A stretch of DNA of 64,000 nt from Ovis canadensis. Lineage: Eukaryota; Chordata; Mammalia; Artiodactyla; Bovidae. A program made the position numbers and the translations under genes. Shown here piece after piece: positions 46,955-58,534 of the stretch; the stretch's first letter is position 1, and each line of letters opens with the position of its first letter. The notes under the pieces were generated by a model. The model ran no database searches. It had not been told where the DNA came from and saw only the letters and a list, made by a program, of their open reading frames with translations. The stretch lies in the NCBI RefSeq assembly GCF_042477335.2, contig NC_091251.1, forward strand, positions 28,226,501 through 28,290,500, read 5' to 3'.

Positions 46955-47752
46955 TTAAATTTCTTCTGTGATTTGTTGGTTATTCAGCAGCGTGTGGTTC
47001 AGCCTCCGTGTGTTGGAATTTTTAATAACTTTTCTCCTGTAATTGATATCTAATCTTACTGCATTGTGGTCAGAAAAGATGCTTGGAATGATTTCAATTT
47101 TTTTGAATTTACCAAGGCTAGATTTATGGGCCAGGATGTGGTCTATCCTGGAGAAGGTTCCATGTGCACTTGAGAAAAAGGTGAAATTCATTGTTTTGGG
47201 GTGAAATGTCCTATAGATATCAATTAGGTCTAACTGGTCTATTGTATCATTTAAAGTTTGTGTTTCCTTGTTAATTTTCTGTTTAGTTGATCTATCCATT
47301 GGTGTGAGTGGGGTATTAAAGTCTCCCACTATTACTGTGTTATTGTTCATTTCCCCTTTCATACTTGTTAGCATTTGTCTTGCATATTGTGGTGCTCCTA
47401 TGTTGGGTGCATATATATTTATAATTGTTCTATCTTCTTCTTGGATTGATCCTTTGATCATTATATAGTGTCCTTCTTTGTCTCTTTTCACAGCCTTTGT
47501 TTTAAAGTCAATTTTATCGGATATGAGTATTGCTACTCCTGCTTTCTTTTGGTCTCTATTTGGGTGTAATATCTTTTTCCAGCCCTTCGCTTTCAATCTG
47601 TATGTGTCCCTTGTTTCAAGGTGGGTCTCTTGTAGACAACATATATAGGGGTCTTGTTTTTGTATCCATTCAGCCAATCTTTGCCTTTTGGTTGGGGCAT
47701 TCAACCCATTAACATTTAAGGTAATTATTGATAAGTATGATCTCATTGCCAT
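46955..47752 (-). pseudogene. L1 ORF2 endonuclease segment
   Basis: A 265-codon open stretch that starts at the ORF2 initiator (MAMRSYLSIITLNVNGLN). It includes the apurinic-endonuclease signatures 'LQETHLETRD', 'INIYAPN', 'VGDFNTPL' and 'FSRIDHILAHK', ending 'FSDHNAVRLDI'. The endonuclease nicks target DNA at T-rich sites for target-primed reverse transcription. The domain looks intact by eye, but the frame closes at 46955, well before the reverse transcriptase, so no full ORF2 protein is possible. Confidence 0.9.
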
Positions 47753-48264
47753 TTACTTTGTGGTCTTGGGTTCGAGTTTATATACCCTTTCTGTGTTTCC
47801 TGTCTAGAGAAGATCCTTTAGCATTTGTTGGAGAGCTGGTTTGGTGGTGGTGCTTGTCTATAAAGCTTTTGATTTCTCTTTCATATTGGAATGAGATCCT
47901 TGCTGGGTACAGTAATCTGGGTTGTAGGTTTTTCTCTTTCATCACTTTAAGTATGTCCTGCCATTCCCTTCTGGCCTGAAGAGTTTCTATTGAAAGATCA
48001 GCTGTTATCCTTATGGGAATCCCCTTGTGTGTTATTTGTTGTTTTTCCCTTGCTGCTTTTAATATTTGTTCTTTGTGTTTTATCTTTGTTAATTTGATTA
48101 ATATGTGTCTTGGCGTGTTTTGCCTTGGGTTTATCCTGTTTGGGACTCTCTAGGTTTCTTGGACTTGGGTGACTATTTCGTTCCCCATTTTAGGGAAGTT
48201 TTCAACTATCATCTCCTCAAGTATTTCTCATGGTCTTTCTTTTTGTCTTCTTCTTCTGGGACTT

Positions 48265-48519
48265 TTATGATTCGAATGTTGGGGCATTTAACATTGTCCC
48301 AGAGGTCTCTGAGGTTGTCCTTATTTCTTTGCATTCTTTTTTCCTCTCTGCTTCATTTATTTCTACCATTCTATCTTCCACCTCACTTATCCTATCTTCT
48401 GCCTCCGTTATTCTACTGTTGGTTCCCTCCAGAGTGTTTTTGATCTCATTTATTGCATTATTCATTATATATTGACTCTTTTTTATTTTGTCTAGGTCCT
48501 TGTTAAACATTTCTTGCAT
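48265..48519 (-). pseudogene. L1 ORF1 coiled-coil segment
   Basis: An 84-codon open stretch with heptad-like, charged sequence ('NAINEIKNTLEGTNSRITEAEDRISEVEDRMVEI'). This matches the coiled coil through which L1 ORF1p forms trimers that coat L1 RNA. Upstream and downstream ORF1 parts are in other frames. Confidence 0.8.
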
Positions 48520-49356
48520 CTTCTCAATCCTTGTCTCCAGGCTATTTATCTGTAACTCTATTTTCTTCTCAAGATTTGGAACATTTTCACTATCATTATT
48601 CGGAATTATTTTTCAGGTAGATTCCCTATCTCTTCCTCTTTTGTTTGGTTTATTGGGCATTTATCCTGTTCCTTTACTTGCTGAGTATTTCTCTGCCTTT
48701 TCATCTTGTTTATATTGCTGTGTTTGGTGTGGCCTTTCCGTATTCTGGCAGTTTGTGTTTCCTCTTTATTGTGGAGGTTCCTTGCTGTGGGTGGGGTTGG
48801 ACAGGTGGCTTGTCAAGGTTTCCTGGTTAGAGAAGCTTGTGTCAGTGTTCTGGTGTGTGGAGCTGGATTTCTTCTCTCTGGAGTGCAATGAAGTGTCCAG
48901 TAGTGAGTTTTGAGATGTCAGTGAGTTTGGTGTGAATTTGGGCAGCCTGTATATTGAAGCTCAGAGTTATGTTCCTGTGTTGCTGGAGAATTTGTGTGGT
49001 ATGTCTTGCTCTGGAACTTGTTGGCTCTTGGGTGGTGCTTGGTTTCAATGTAGGTATGGAGGCTTTTGATGAGCTCTTATCGATTAATGTTCCCTGCAGT
49101 CAGGAGTTCTCTAATGTTGTCAGGTTTTGGACTTAAGCCTCCTGCCTCTGGTTTTCAGTCTTATTCTTACAGTAGCCTCAAGACTTCTGCATCTCCTTTC
49201 AAAGACAACGGGCTACCTTTTTGGGTGCCTGATGTCTTCTGCCAGCATTCAGAAGTTGTTTTGTGGAATTTGCTCAGCGTTCAAATGTTCTTTTGATGTA
49301 TTTATGGGGGAGAACGTGGTCTCCCCGTCCTATTCCTCCACCATCTAAGGACCGCC

Positions 49357-49624
49357 TTCTAAAGTGTTTTCAAATAACCCATATTTTTAAGTCTATGAGA
49401 TAAAGGGCAGATTTAATATCTTAATTCTATAGTTAAGTAGATATTCAGAGAAATTTAGTCGGTAGTAATTTAGTAGTAGAGAAATAAGGTCATGATGCTA
49501 GAAAGTGGTAGAACCAGAACCAGAATGAAAGATATTTTTTCACTGCACTAGGTCACAAGTTAATTTTCCTTAGTATTTTCCTTCAGAAAAACCCCTAGAT
49601 TCAGGACAATGCATTTTATAAATA
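49357..49624. other. SPESP1 intron, unassigned
   Basis: Short stretch between the L1 5' end and the next BovB. No feature recognised. Confidence 0.4.
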
Positions 49625-51635
49625 TTTGCTTTGTTCAATCGCCAGGTCAGGTTCAACTTTGCTACCCCATGGACTGTGGCACACTAGGCTCCTCTGTCCT
49701 CCACTGTCTCCTGGAATTTGCTCAAACTCATGTCAATTGAGTTAGTGATGCCTTTCAACCATCTCATCCTCTGTACCCCCTTCTCCTCCTACCCTCAGTC
49801 TTTCCCAGCATCAGGGTCTTTCCCATTTAGTCAGCTTTTTGCATCAGGTGGTCCAAGTATTGGAGCTTGAGCTTTAGCATCCTTCCAATAAATACTCAGG
49901 GTCGATTTTCTTTGGGATTGATGACTAGTTTGACTAGTCCAAGGGACTCTCAAGAGTCTTCTCCAGCACCACAATTTGAAAACATCAATTCTTCACTTCT
50001 CAGCCTGTTTTATGGTCCAACTCTTACATCCATACATGACTACTGGGAAAACTATAGCTTTGACTAGATGGACCTTTGTCTGCAAAGTGAGGTCTTTGAT
50101 TTTTAATATACTGTCTAGATTTGTCTTAGCTTGCCTTCCAAGAAACAAGTATATTTTAATTTCATGGCTGCAGTCACCATGCAGTGATTTCGTCCCCAAG
50201 AAATTAAAATCTGTTAGTGCTTCCACTTCCCCCTTCTATTTGGCATGAAGTGATGGGATCTGCAGCCATGATCTTAGGTTTTTGAATGTTGAATTTCAAG
50301 CCAGCTTTTTCACTCTCCTCTTTCACCCTTATCAAGATCCTCTCTAATTCCTCTTTATTTTCTGCCATTAGAATGGTATCATCTGCATATATGAGGTTTT
50401 TGATATTTCTATGGGCAGTCTTGATTACAGCCTGTGATTCATCCAATCTGACATTTCACATGATGTATTTTGCATATAAGTTAGATAAGCAGGATGATAA
50501 TATACAGCCTTGTCATACTCCTTTCCCAATTTTGAACCAGTCAATTGTTCCATGTCCAGTTCTAACTGTTTGCTTCTTGACCTACAAACAGGTTTCTCAG
50601 GAGACAGGTAAGGTGGTCTGGTATTACTCTTTAAGAATTTTCCACAGTTTGTTGTGATACACAGTGTCAAAGGCTTTAGCCTAGTCAGTGAAGCACAGGT
50701 AGATTTTTTTTTCTTTTCTGGAATCCCGTTGCTTTTTCTGATACAATGAATGTTGGCAGTTTGATTTCTGATTCCTCTGCCTTTTCTAAACTCAGGTTGT
50801 ATATCTAGAAATTCTTGGTTCACACACTGCTCCAGCCTGGCTTGAAGAATTTTGAGTATAACCTTATTAGCATGTGAAATGAGCACAATTGTATGGTAGT
50901 TTGAACATCCTTTGCCATTGCTCTTCTTTGGGATTGGAATGAAAACTGATCTCTTCCAGTCCTGGGGCCATGGCTGAGTTTTCCAAATTTGCTGGCATAT
51001 TGAGTGCAATACTTTAACAGCATCATCTTTTAGGATTTTAAATAGCTTAGCTGGAATTCCATCACCTCTGCTAGCTTTGTTGGTAGTAATACTTCCTAAG
51101 GCCCATTCGACTTCACACTTCAGGATATCTGGCTATAGGTGAGTGGCCATACCATTGTGGTTATCTGAGTCATTAAGGTTTGTTTTGTTTTGTTTTGTAT
51201 AATTCTTCTGTGTATTCTTGCCACTTCTTCTTAATCTCTTCTTTTTCTGTTAGGTCCTTACCATTTCTATCCTTTATTGCGCCCATCCTTGCATGAAATA
51301 TTCCCTTGATAGCTCCAGTTTTCTTTAAGAGTTCTTTAGTCTTTCCTATTCTGTTATTTTCCTCTATTTCTTTTCATTGTTCATTGAAAAAGCCCTTGTT
51401 ATCTCTCCTTGCTCATCTTTGGAACTCTGCATTCAGTTGGATATATCTTTCCCTTTGTCCTTTGCCTTTTGCTTCTGTTCTTTCCTTAGCTATTTGTAAA
51501 GGTTCCTCAGACAACCACTTTGCCTTCTTGCATTTCTTTTTCTCTGGAATGATTTTGGTCGCTGCCTCCTGTATAATGTTACTAATCTCTATCCATAGTT
51601 CTTCTGGTACTCTGTCTACTGGACCTAATCTAATT
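49625..51635 (-). mobile_element. BovB LINE, 5'-truncated, 2 kb, old
   Basis: Minus-strand BovB covering linker, reverse transcriptase and C-terminal domain: 'LIYADDTILMAENKEE' near 50376, 'HSICQQIWKTQPWPQDWKRSVFIPIPKK' near 51005. It differs from the younger copies at many positions and has many frameshifts. Its left end is only about 200 bases from the provirus LTR on the other side. Confidence 0.88.
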
Positions 51636-51836
51636 TATACACATAAGAATATATAAATAAGTATTTTCTTTTAAAAATATGGCTTTTAGTTGTTTACTGT
51701 GTTAAATGATTGGGCGTGTGTGCTTAGAGAGTAAAAGTTTATAGATAAGTCCAAAGACCCCTTTAATGTCCAACTTCAGTCCCATTCTCTCTCCTCAGGG
51801 GCAAATGCCCACATGAATTTGGTAATGTTATCTTTC

Positions 51837-52222
51837 TGTTGATTACTATGAGTGAAATGACACAGAACATACGAGACATACGAGACACACACAAGAAACA
51901 TACACTCTGGCCAGAGGGACAAGAACTGCATGTGCCAGCGAGCTCGCGGTTTATTTATATACATCCCTTCTGGGCAGAATTCCAGACTGTATGACCAAAC
52001 TTGTTCAGTACAGCGCATGTGCATAAATGTTATCGTACAGCAAAAGGGAGTGAAATTCCAGCCTACTGCAGAGTCTGTCCAGAGCCCTTATCGCAAGAAG
52101 GGAATGTTCCCTTATTTGCAAGGGACCATTAATCTCAAGGCTGTGTCCGTCTCCTTGGCAGAGCATCCTGTTTGCAAGCAACACATCTCCACTTTCCCTA
52201 TTGTGGCCACATTAACCCTTCA
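51837..52222 (-). repeat. 3' LTR of the provirus
   Basis: 386 bases, beginning TG and ending CA on its own strand. It contains a TATA/AATAAA-type stretch (ttatttatat on + at 51951-51960), so promoter and polyadenylation signals overlap. It differs from the 5' LTR at about 21 positions by my manual count. Confidence 0.95.
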
Positions 52223-52236
52223 TCTCCCCCTTTTTT
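52223..52236 (-). other. Polypurine tract
   Basis: On the minus strand, AAAAAAGGGGGAGA lies directly before the 3' LTR, the standard site for priming plus-strand DNA synthesis. Confidence 0.88.
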
Positions 52237-52545
52237 ATTTTATTTAAGCCCTCGAGACATTTGTATTAATGTTCTGTAGAGCAAGGTGTAAAGCTGTAGG
52301 CGGCCAACCTCCAGCCCGCCAGCCCCTCTCGTGGCTGTGCCTGTCTTAGGTTGCCCTCCTCTGAGGGGCTTACCCGTCATTGGCTATCCAGCCACCTCTT
52401 GGGGGCTAAGTGGAATCTCTCTAGATGATGGGCATCTAGAACTCTTTTTATTTATATGTCTCAGTTAATTTCTTGAAGGGCTCATGTTAAATGGTACAGG
52501 TGGTATACAAAACTGAGAATAATTCCAATCACATTTCAACACACT
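52237..52545 (-). pseudogene. Envelope 3' remnant and untranslated region
   Basis: After the stop at 52546 the same frame still shows a Cys-X7-Cys motif (around 52505-52535), the usual covalent loop of the transmembrane subunit. It then ends within about a dozen residues. The remaining ectodomain, membrane anchor and tail expected of a betaretroviral transmembrane subunit cannot be found before the polypurine tract. A deletion is the simplest reading. Confidence 0.65.
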
Positions 52546-53995
52546 TCATGTAGATAAAACAGCTAATTGATCTCCAAGCCAGGAAATGGTGTGTTGAAGA
52601 TTGAGCATGTTGGTAGCAAGTTGTGCATCCAAATCTCGCTGTTGTTGCCATAACAAATGAGAGTCTTTATGCCAGTCCCGAACAAAATCAGCTGTTTGAA
52701 TCCCTTGGTGTAACGCGAGGCCTGCTATCGCCGCTGTTGTAGTTAATGACGCAACTGCTAGAATCGAAGCAATCAATGACCATACCAAGCATGCGTCGAG
52801 ATTGATGTAGCAAAGTCTGTACAGCGGTTACTAGATGAGAGACAGCAAAAGAATCTGACCATGGCCTAGTTAGATTTATAGGCAACCATACTTCTGTCCG
52901 AGCTTTAATAATTACTAACGACAAATTAGAGTTATAGGCTCGTCTTTCAAATTCTTTCCACCAAGACTGATTTACACATTGAGTTAGATTACAATAATCA
53001 CATGACATAGACCCCATAGTATCATTCCAAGTCCAATTCCCATATAACAATGCAAAAGGATATTTTACACATGCCATTGCGGAATAAGATCTATTAACAT
53101 GTAAATTAACATGAAATGGACCCGAAGAGTCGTCACTATCCATAGTATAGTTTCCTGACCAAACAGTAAGATTACCAGAAATTGCCCATAGTTTCCAAAT
53201 AGCCCCTTGAATGTGTGGATATCCCTGCAGTTGTAATTGAGGAGGGACAAGTGCAAATTGCTGCCATTTAATTGTTTCATTTCCATTGCCCATCAAAGTA
53301 CCATTTGCACGATGCCATCTAAGAGATTTATTTGACCATTTTTCTAAGAATTGCCCATGATCTGGACTCCAATCTACAATGATAGACCCAGAATAATTCA
53401 TGACTTTAGAGGGTCTATGACCTCAGCAACGTTCCCATTCCAAAGATTCTAGAAAAGGAGCGAAAAAGTTAACAGGACATAGTGACATATGTATTCCATT
53501 ATGAATGTCTGTTGGTTCTGTCGAGGTGTTAAAGCCCCTGGTGGAAACAAGCACATTAAAAGTAGCAAAATGATAATTATTGTACTTTATCCCCCATGTA
53601 TTATAGGAATGATAAGAACATTCCTTGGTGGACAGACAAAAGGGGTGCCCTCCTATGCACAAAGGAATACCTTCCATTGCAATGGTCAAATTACTAATAT
53701 TATATTGTTGTTTATGATGAGGTAGTTGTTCTAGTCCCCCGCAAGCTGGTGGGGGAAAGAAGGCAGTCTCATTAGTGCATACCTGCACTTTTGGTCCCCC
53801 CCAGGAAATTACTGATACTAATGGGGGATTAGGTATATATGCCCAATATGTATGATTACTTCCCGATACACCGATTACCTGACATGTTACTACCGCCATC
53901 ATGGCAAGCAAAAGATTGGTAGGATTCAGAGGTTGTCCTGCTTTCATTAACGTTTTTTTTCTGCTTCCTGGGTTAACTTTTTCATTTGACCCCAT
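52546..53995 (-). pseudogene. Degenerate retroviral envelope gene
   Basis: Three open pieces on the minus strand. 53995-53423 (190 codons) holds a signal-like hydrophobic stretch (about residues 27-45) and the N-terminal surface subunit. 53401-52688 (237 codons) holds the rest of the surface subunit, rich in N-X-S/T glycosylation sites and cysteines. 52788-52546 (80 codons) holds a hydrophobic Ala/Thr-rich fusion-peptide-like segment and a helical region of the transmembrane subunit. Pieces 1 and 2 are in the same frame, split by one TGA (53423-53425). Pieces 2 and 3 differ by a frameshift near the surface/transmembrane boundary. Another TGA ends piece 3. The gene is non-functional as it stands. 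Confidence 0.9.
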
Positions 53996-54366
53996 GTAGG
54001 AGGTGTTGCTTCCCTTGTACGAAAAGTAAAGTTCCTCTGCATAGTAAGCTCTTCAAATTTTTGAACAAAGGAATCAGCCATTGTTGATTTTGATTAATCT
54101 CGCTGGGGTCCAAAACCTGTAATTATTAACAGAAATGAAAGCATACCCTCATCCCAGATATATTAATGATGTTGGGATCTAGCCTTTCTCTTTCTCTTTC
54201 TATCAAATGGGTATATTCAAGATCTTCTTGTCTTCTTTTTTCCCTTGAAAATGCAACTCTGCTGCTGATAGATTTCCCTTGCTCCAAATATTCAAAAAAT
54301 TTAGGGTAAGTAAGGTTTTATTTAAAATGTCTTTAAGTTTCATAAATCTCTCCTGTTCCCCCTTTT

Positions 54367-55177
54367 TTATTTTTCAGGGTATTCATGCAAGGTACGATTA
54401 GCTCTTTCAGTGATAGTTTGCCCTTGACTATTATAAGGAATACCAAAAGTATGAGTTATATGGTATTGGGATAAAAAGTGAGCTAATTTCACGGATTGGT
54501 AGGCAGGTGCATTATCAGTTTTCAATTCAATTGGTAATCCCATAATTGCAAAACAAGATAACAAATGAGTAATAACAGCATCAGTCTTTTCAGAATGTAA
54601 TGCAGTGGCCCATTGAAAATGTGTGTTGTTCGAGAGAAGAAATGTAAATTACATCTATTTGCCATATTTGATTTGTTTGTTGTCCTCTTACGTTGACACC
54701 TGGTGAGGTAAATGGTAAAGCAAAGGGTGCACATATGGAACAAGAACGAACAATATTTTGAGCTTGTTTTCGAGTAATAGCATGAGATTTTTGTAACCCT
54801 TTGGAATTGGTATGCTGTAAGAGATATTCTTGTTTTGCTGCTTCTATAGGATAAAGTAAGGCATCAATTGTAGTATTTTGATTTGCATCTGTAAAAATAG
54901 TGGGTCCCTTAATTGGAACATCTGAAATTGGGGATTGAGATATCATAGAGTTAGTCCGGAGAAGCTCAATCAATTTAGATGACGGATAATGATTAGAAAA
55001 GGAACCAGGAAATGAGGCAAGAGAAATTTGCCAGTTTTCATTAAATTGTAAACATCGAGATATTTGAGCAGTTGTTAATTGAGTAACAGTCTGGTATGAT
55101 TCATATCCTGACAATTGTAAAATGCGATGGCCACCTTTCTGTATGAGGAAGGCTAATTTATCCATATATGTAGTCAA
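54367..55177 (-). pseudogene. Pol remnant: RNase H start joined to integrase
   Basis: 55177-54590 begins in the connection region. It shows an RNase H start ('GPTIFTDAN') and after about 30 residues is already in the zinc-binding His/Cys part of integrase ('HAITRKQAQNIVRSCSIC') and its first catalytic Asp ('IWQIDVIYI'). Most of RNase H is therefore missing. After a frameshift, 54564-54367 shows the second Asp ('LKTDNAPAY') and the Glu block ('[15 protein letters not shown]'). The catalytic D, D and E are recognisable, but the enzyme is split. Confidence 0.88.
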
Positions 55178-56247
55178 TTTTTTTTTTAAAGCTGTTAGGT
55201 AAGAAAACCCATTCTATTAACCCTTTTTCTTGAGCAATTATACCAGATGGGGAATAAGGGGTATGAAATATTATAAACGAAATAGGTTGAGATGCATGTA
55301 AGTAAGTCAAAAACCCGTCATTTAGTTGTTGCTCAACAAATTAAAGTTCCTGTAAAGCCAATGGGGTTAAAGTTGGGGGCTATCCAGAGCTGTATCTCTC
55401 TCTAAAGTAGAAAACAAATGTCGTAATTGATAAGTAGGAATCCCAAGTACTGGGCGTAGCCAATTGATATCTCCCAATAACTTTTGAAAATCATTTAAAG
55501 TTTTGAGGTGGTCTCTTCTGATGTGCAACTTTTGTGGCCTTATTCTATGTTGTTCCAATATCGCTCCTAAATATGGAATAGAAAAGTCTTTTTGAATTTT
55601 TTCTGGGGCTATTTGCAAATTGTATAGCTTTAAAGCCTCCTGTACTTTTAGAAAGAATTCATCATGTTCAGCAATATTAGGAGCTGTTAACAGGAGATCA
55701 TCCATATAATGATATAGAATATAATAGGGGTATTCTTGATGGAGGGATTGTAAAGAGTGAGCTATGAATTCTTGACATAAAGTAGGACTATTTGTCATTC
55801 CCTGTGGTAAGACTGTCCATTGATAATGCTTAACAGGCTGAGCATGATTAAGAACAGGAGTTGTAAAAGCAAATTTATCTCTATCTTGTAATTATAGGAG
55901 AATGGCAAAAAAACAGTCCTTAAGATCTAGTACCATTAAGGACCAATCCTGAGGAATAAAAGCTGGAGAGGGGAGTCCCAGTTGTAATGCTCCCATAGGT
56001 TCAATACATTTATTAACTTCTCGTAAATCAGTTAATATTCTCCATTTTCTAGATTTCTATTTTATAACAAAAACAGGAGAATTCCAGGGAGAGGTAGAGG
56101 GCTCTATATGACCAAGTTGGAGTTGTTCTTGTACTAATTGTTCTAACACCTCGAGCTTCATTTGTGGTAATGGCCACTGCTCAACCCATTTTGGAGTATT
56201 AGTTAACTATTTTAATGGGAGGGCTCAAGGAATTTGAGCAGTGGCTA
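55178..56247 (-). pseudogene. Pol remnant: reverse transcriptase
   Basis: The first catalytic block ('[11 protein letters not shown]') is read at about 55950-55915, in a frame with nearby stops. The 143-codon open piece 55798-55367 begins at the palm ('MTNSPTLCQEFI'). It carries the YMDD box ('YHYMDDLLL') and continues into the thumb ('LLGDINWLRPVLGIP'). The enzyme copied viral RNA into DNA. Both active-site motifs survive, but stops on either side rule out a full product. Confidence 0.9.
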
Positions 56248-56667
56248 CTAGTTTTCCGGGGGAATGGTTACAGAAGCCCTCAAAGAAGAAAGAAGATCTT
56301 TTCCCCATATATTAATAGGTATATTTACAATATAAAAGGTAACAAATTTTGATCTTCCATTATGGAATTGGCATTTTAAGGAATGGGTACTCTTCCAGAT
56401 ATCTGCAATAGAGCCCAATCCCGTCAGCATTAAAGGGCTTTTTTCTTTTTCCCAATCTTGGGGCCATTGTTGAGAAGAAATAATTGAAACATCTGCCCCA
56501 GTGTCTAATAGTCCTTTAAAGGTTTTTCCTTGTATAATCAAGGAGAGAACAGGGCGAGAATCTTTGATAAGCATTTCCCAAAATATATGTCGTCCAGTAT
56601 TTCTAAATCCTCCTGTTCGTTCATTAGGAAGAGCCAAAAAGAGATGAAGCTCTTCTGACATTAGCAA
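56248..56667 (-). pseudogene. Retroviral aspartic protease
   Basis: A 139-codon open piece. The active-site signature 'LLDTGADVSII' is at about residues 54-64, and 'NIWGKDLL' near the C-terminus fits the end of betaretroviral proteases. As a homodimer it would cleave Gag and Pol precursors. The domain looks complete, but it normally depends on frameshifting from gag, which is broken upstream. Confidence 0.88.
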
Positions 56668-57013
56668 GGGGCTATCTCTGACCGAAAGAGTTAACTTAGG
56701 GCTCTAGTTGAAAAATCTCCTGGGCATGAAAGGAGCGTTTCAAACCCTCTGTTAGCATTTTAGCTTACATGGCAGCTTTATCCAGACTCATGCAACATTG
56801 TTGAGCCTATGCAATGCTTGCTGCCAAGTTCTTACATCCCTTATCCATTGTGTTCCTGGGAGTGCATATAGTCAGGATGTAGAAGAAGCAAGTAATAGCC
56901 TTAGCATTGGCAACATTAGACTTTGAGTTAATAAGTTCTTTCTTTGCTGTAACCTGCTGAATCTTTGCTCCATAAGAATGTAACTGTATTTTTTACCTTG
57001 CTGTATGTATAAC
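56668..57013 (-). other. Unassigned internal proviral segment
   Basis: About 345 bases between dUTPase and protease. Protein-like scraps can be read in shifting frames, but I cannot assign them. In known betaretroviruses these two domains are nearly adjacent, so this may be rearranged gag sequence or an insertion. Confidence 0.4.
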
Positions 57014-57436
57014 TCAGGGTAAAAAAGCCCCGAGAAGAATTAAGTAAATGGGCCTCAGTCGAAGAATTTGAGCAGTATGTTTCCCAGCTAGTAATGAAAG
57101 CATGGTAGAAGTAGAAACCATAATCAAAATTTCCCTAACATAGTCGGAGTCTATTACCCCAGGAATTATGGTTAGACCTCTCAAAGCTGAATTGTTACAG
57201 CCTAATATTAAGCCAAAGGTGCCTTTAGGCAGTGGTCCGAATACATTTGTTTTTAATTTGTAAATGCCTCCTCCTGGTGACAAAAGAACATTCTCAGCTA
57301 GTGGCAAATCAGCAGTAGCACTCCCTGAAGTAGCAGACCACAAGTCTGAAATCATCATTTGAGGTCCTTTTAGTGAGGCATTGTATGCGAGACGGCAGGA
57401 GGACAGGGAGGAAAAGTCCCTGATATACGTTTGCAT
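57014..57436 (-). pseudogene. Retroviral dUTPase
   Basis: A 140-codon open piece with dUTPase motifs: a Ser/Ala-rich motif near 'ATSGSATADL', then 'GPLPKGTFGLILGCNNSALRG' and 'PGVIDSDYVREI', which carries the conserved Asp and Tyr. The glycine/serine-rich C-terminal motif is not clear. The enzyme hydrolyses dUTP to limit uracil in viral DNA. Its presence upstream of protease places the element in the beta group. It directly follows a truncated gag. Confidence 0.85.
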
Positions 57437-57458
57437 TCAGTATTTGCATTCTCTAATG

Positions 57459-58354
57459 CTAAAGTTTGTAATAATATCTCTGAAATTGTATCTTTCCCCT
57501 AAGTTGTCTTTTCCCCAATGAATCTAGCATAGCCAAACTAAAGGGAGATTGAGGATCGTATTGTGCTACTGCAGCTTTAAGATCTTTAAAAAATTTATAT
57601 TCCAAAGGAGTGTATTGAATATTTATCACGTTGTCATCTTGCTGCCTCTGGATGGGGAATAATGGTGGAGGATCGATAAAACCACTAGGAGGAGCAAGTA
57701 AGTCATCATCATGAAGCGTAGACAAAGGAAAGGAGAACCGACAGTGTTCCCTGCCCACATCGGGCCGATCAACCGCAGTGGGGAAAAGAGAAGCGTAAGG
57801 AGGAGCAAAAGGCGCAGATTTCCTCTCCTCCCTATGGGATCTCTACCATTCCTGAAATAGATGGGTCATTCCTTTAATCTCTTTACCCTCCTCTGATGAA
57901 ACCGAAGAAGCCTCTGAATCTGATTCTGAACTATCAGATGTTTCACCATTTCCAGAAGGAGGCTTACTTTTATCCTTACCCTCAGGCAATGCAGAAATTC
58001 CACCAACATTTGGCACATCTTCATAAATTGCCTCTTCCTTCACTGAAGCATTAGATTTAGTCTCATTATCAGTAGATAGCAAAGTCAATGCCTGTGTTAT
58101 AGCATTACATAAATTCCATAACTTCAAAGGGATCACATTACCCTTCTGATGTTGCTTTCTCAATTCCTTTTGAATTATTTTCCATTCCTTCAAGTTTAAC
58201 TGTAACTTAGTTTGATATTGAAACAATGACAATATTGCTCCACTAAGCGAAAGAGCTCACTCAATCGACGAGTCGAGGCCTTAACGCCTATGGAGTGGAG
58301 AAGTCCTTTGACTAACTCCATGCATTGTGCCTGTAATGAACATTTATTTCTTCC
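57459..58354 (-). pseudogene. Truncated gag remnant (matrix, linker, start of capsid)
   Basis: Matrix-like sequence begins near 58354. 58232-57843 (129 codons) continues the matrix and an acidic Ser/Glu-rich linker. 57758-57459 (99 codons) holds a proline-rich part and the very start of capsid ('FKDLKAAVAQYDPQSPFSLAMLD'). The expected initiator just before the first matrix residues reads CTA, not ATG. The rest of capsid and all nucleocapsid zinc knuckles are absent before dUTPase begins at 57436. This indicates a large internal deletion. Confidence 0.8.
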
Positions 58355-58534
58355 TAGCAGGATTTCCCCTCTGCTAGGGTGAGGAATTCCCCATGATTCT
58401 GTACATGAATTCCCCTAGCAATTTTTCTGAAAGTTCCCTTCCGCTATGGTGAGGAATTCCCCATGTTCCCGAAAGCTCCCTGCTATGGATCTAAAATCGC
58501 CCCGGGGTTTCTTACCTCTTTCGGTTTCACTCGA

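Larger units (their letters stand above)
42815..49356 (-). mobile_element. Near full-length L1, split by a nested BovB
   Basis: The minus strand runs from a 5' UTR start near 49356 ('ggcggtccttagatggtggaggaatagg') through ORF1 (about 48640-47800) and ORF2 (47752 to about 43175) to a 3' UTR with an A-rich end near 42815. With the nested BovB (43190-44002) removed, the element is about 5.7 kb, close to full length. ORF1 and ORF2 carry multiple stops and frameshifts. It is antisense in the SPESP1 intron. Confidence 0.93.

Noticed and set aside
46955-47752. The L1 endonuclease open frame as an active gene
   Set aside because: The domain reads well, but the frame closes before the reverse transcriptase, ORF1 is broken, and a BovB interrupts the end of the element.
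53423-53995. A captured, syncytin-like functional envelope
   Set aside because: A stop codon, a frameshift and loss of the membrane anchor leave no complete envelope. No long open frame is preserved.
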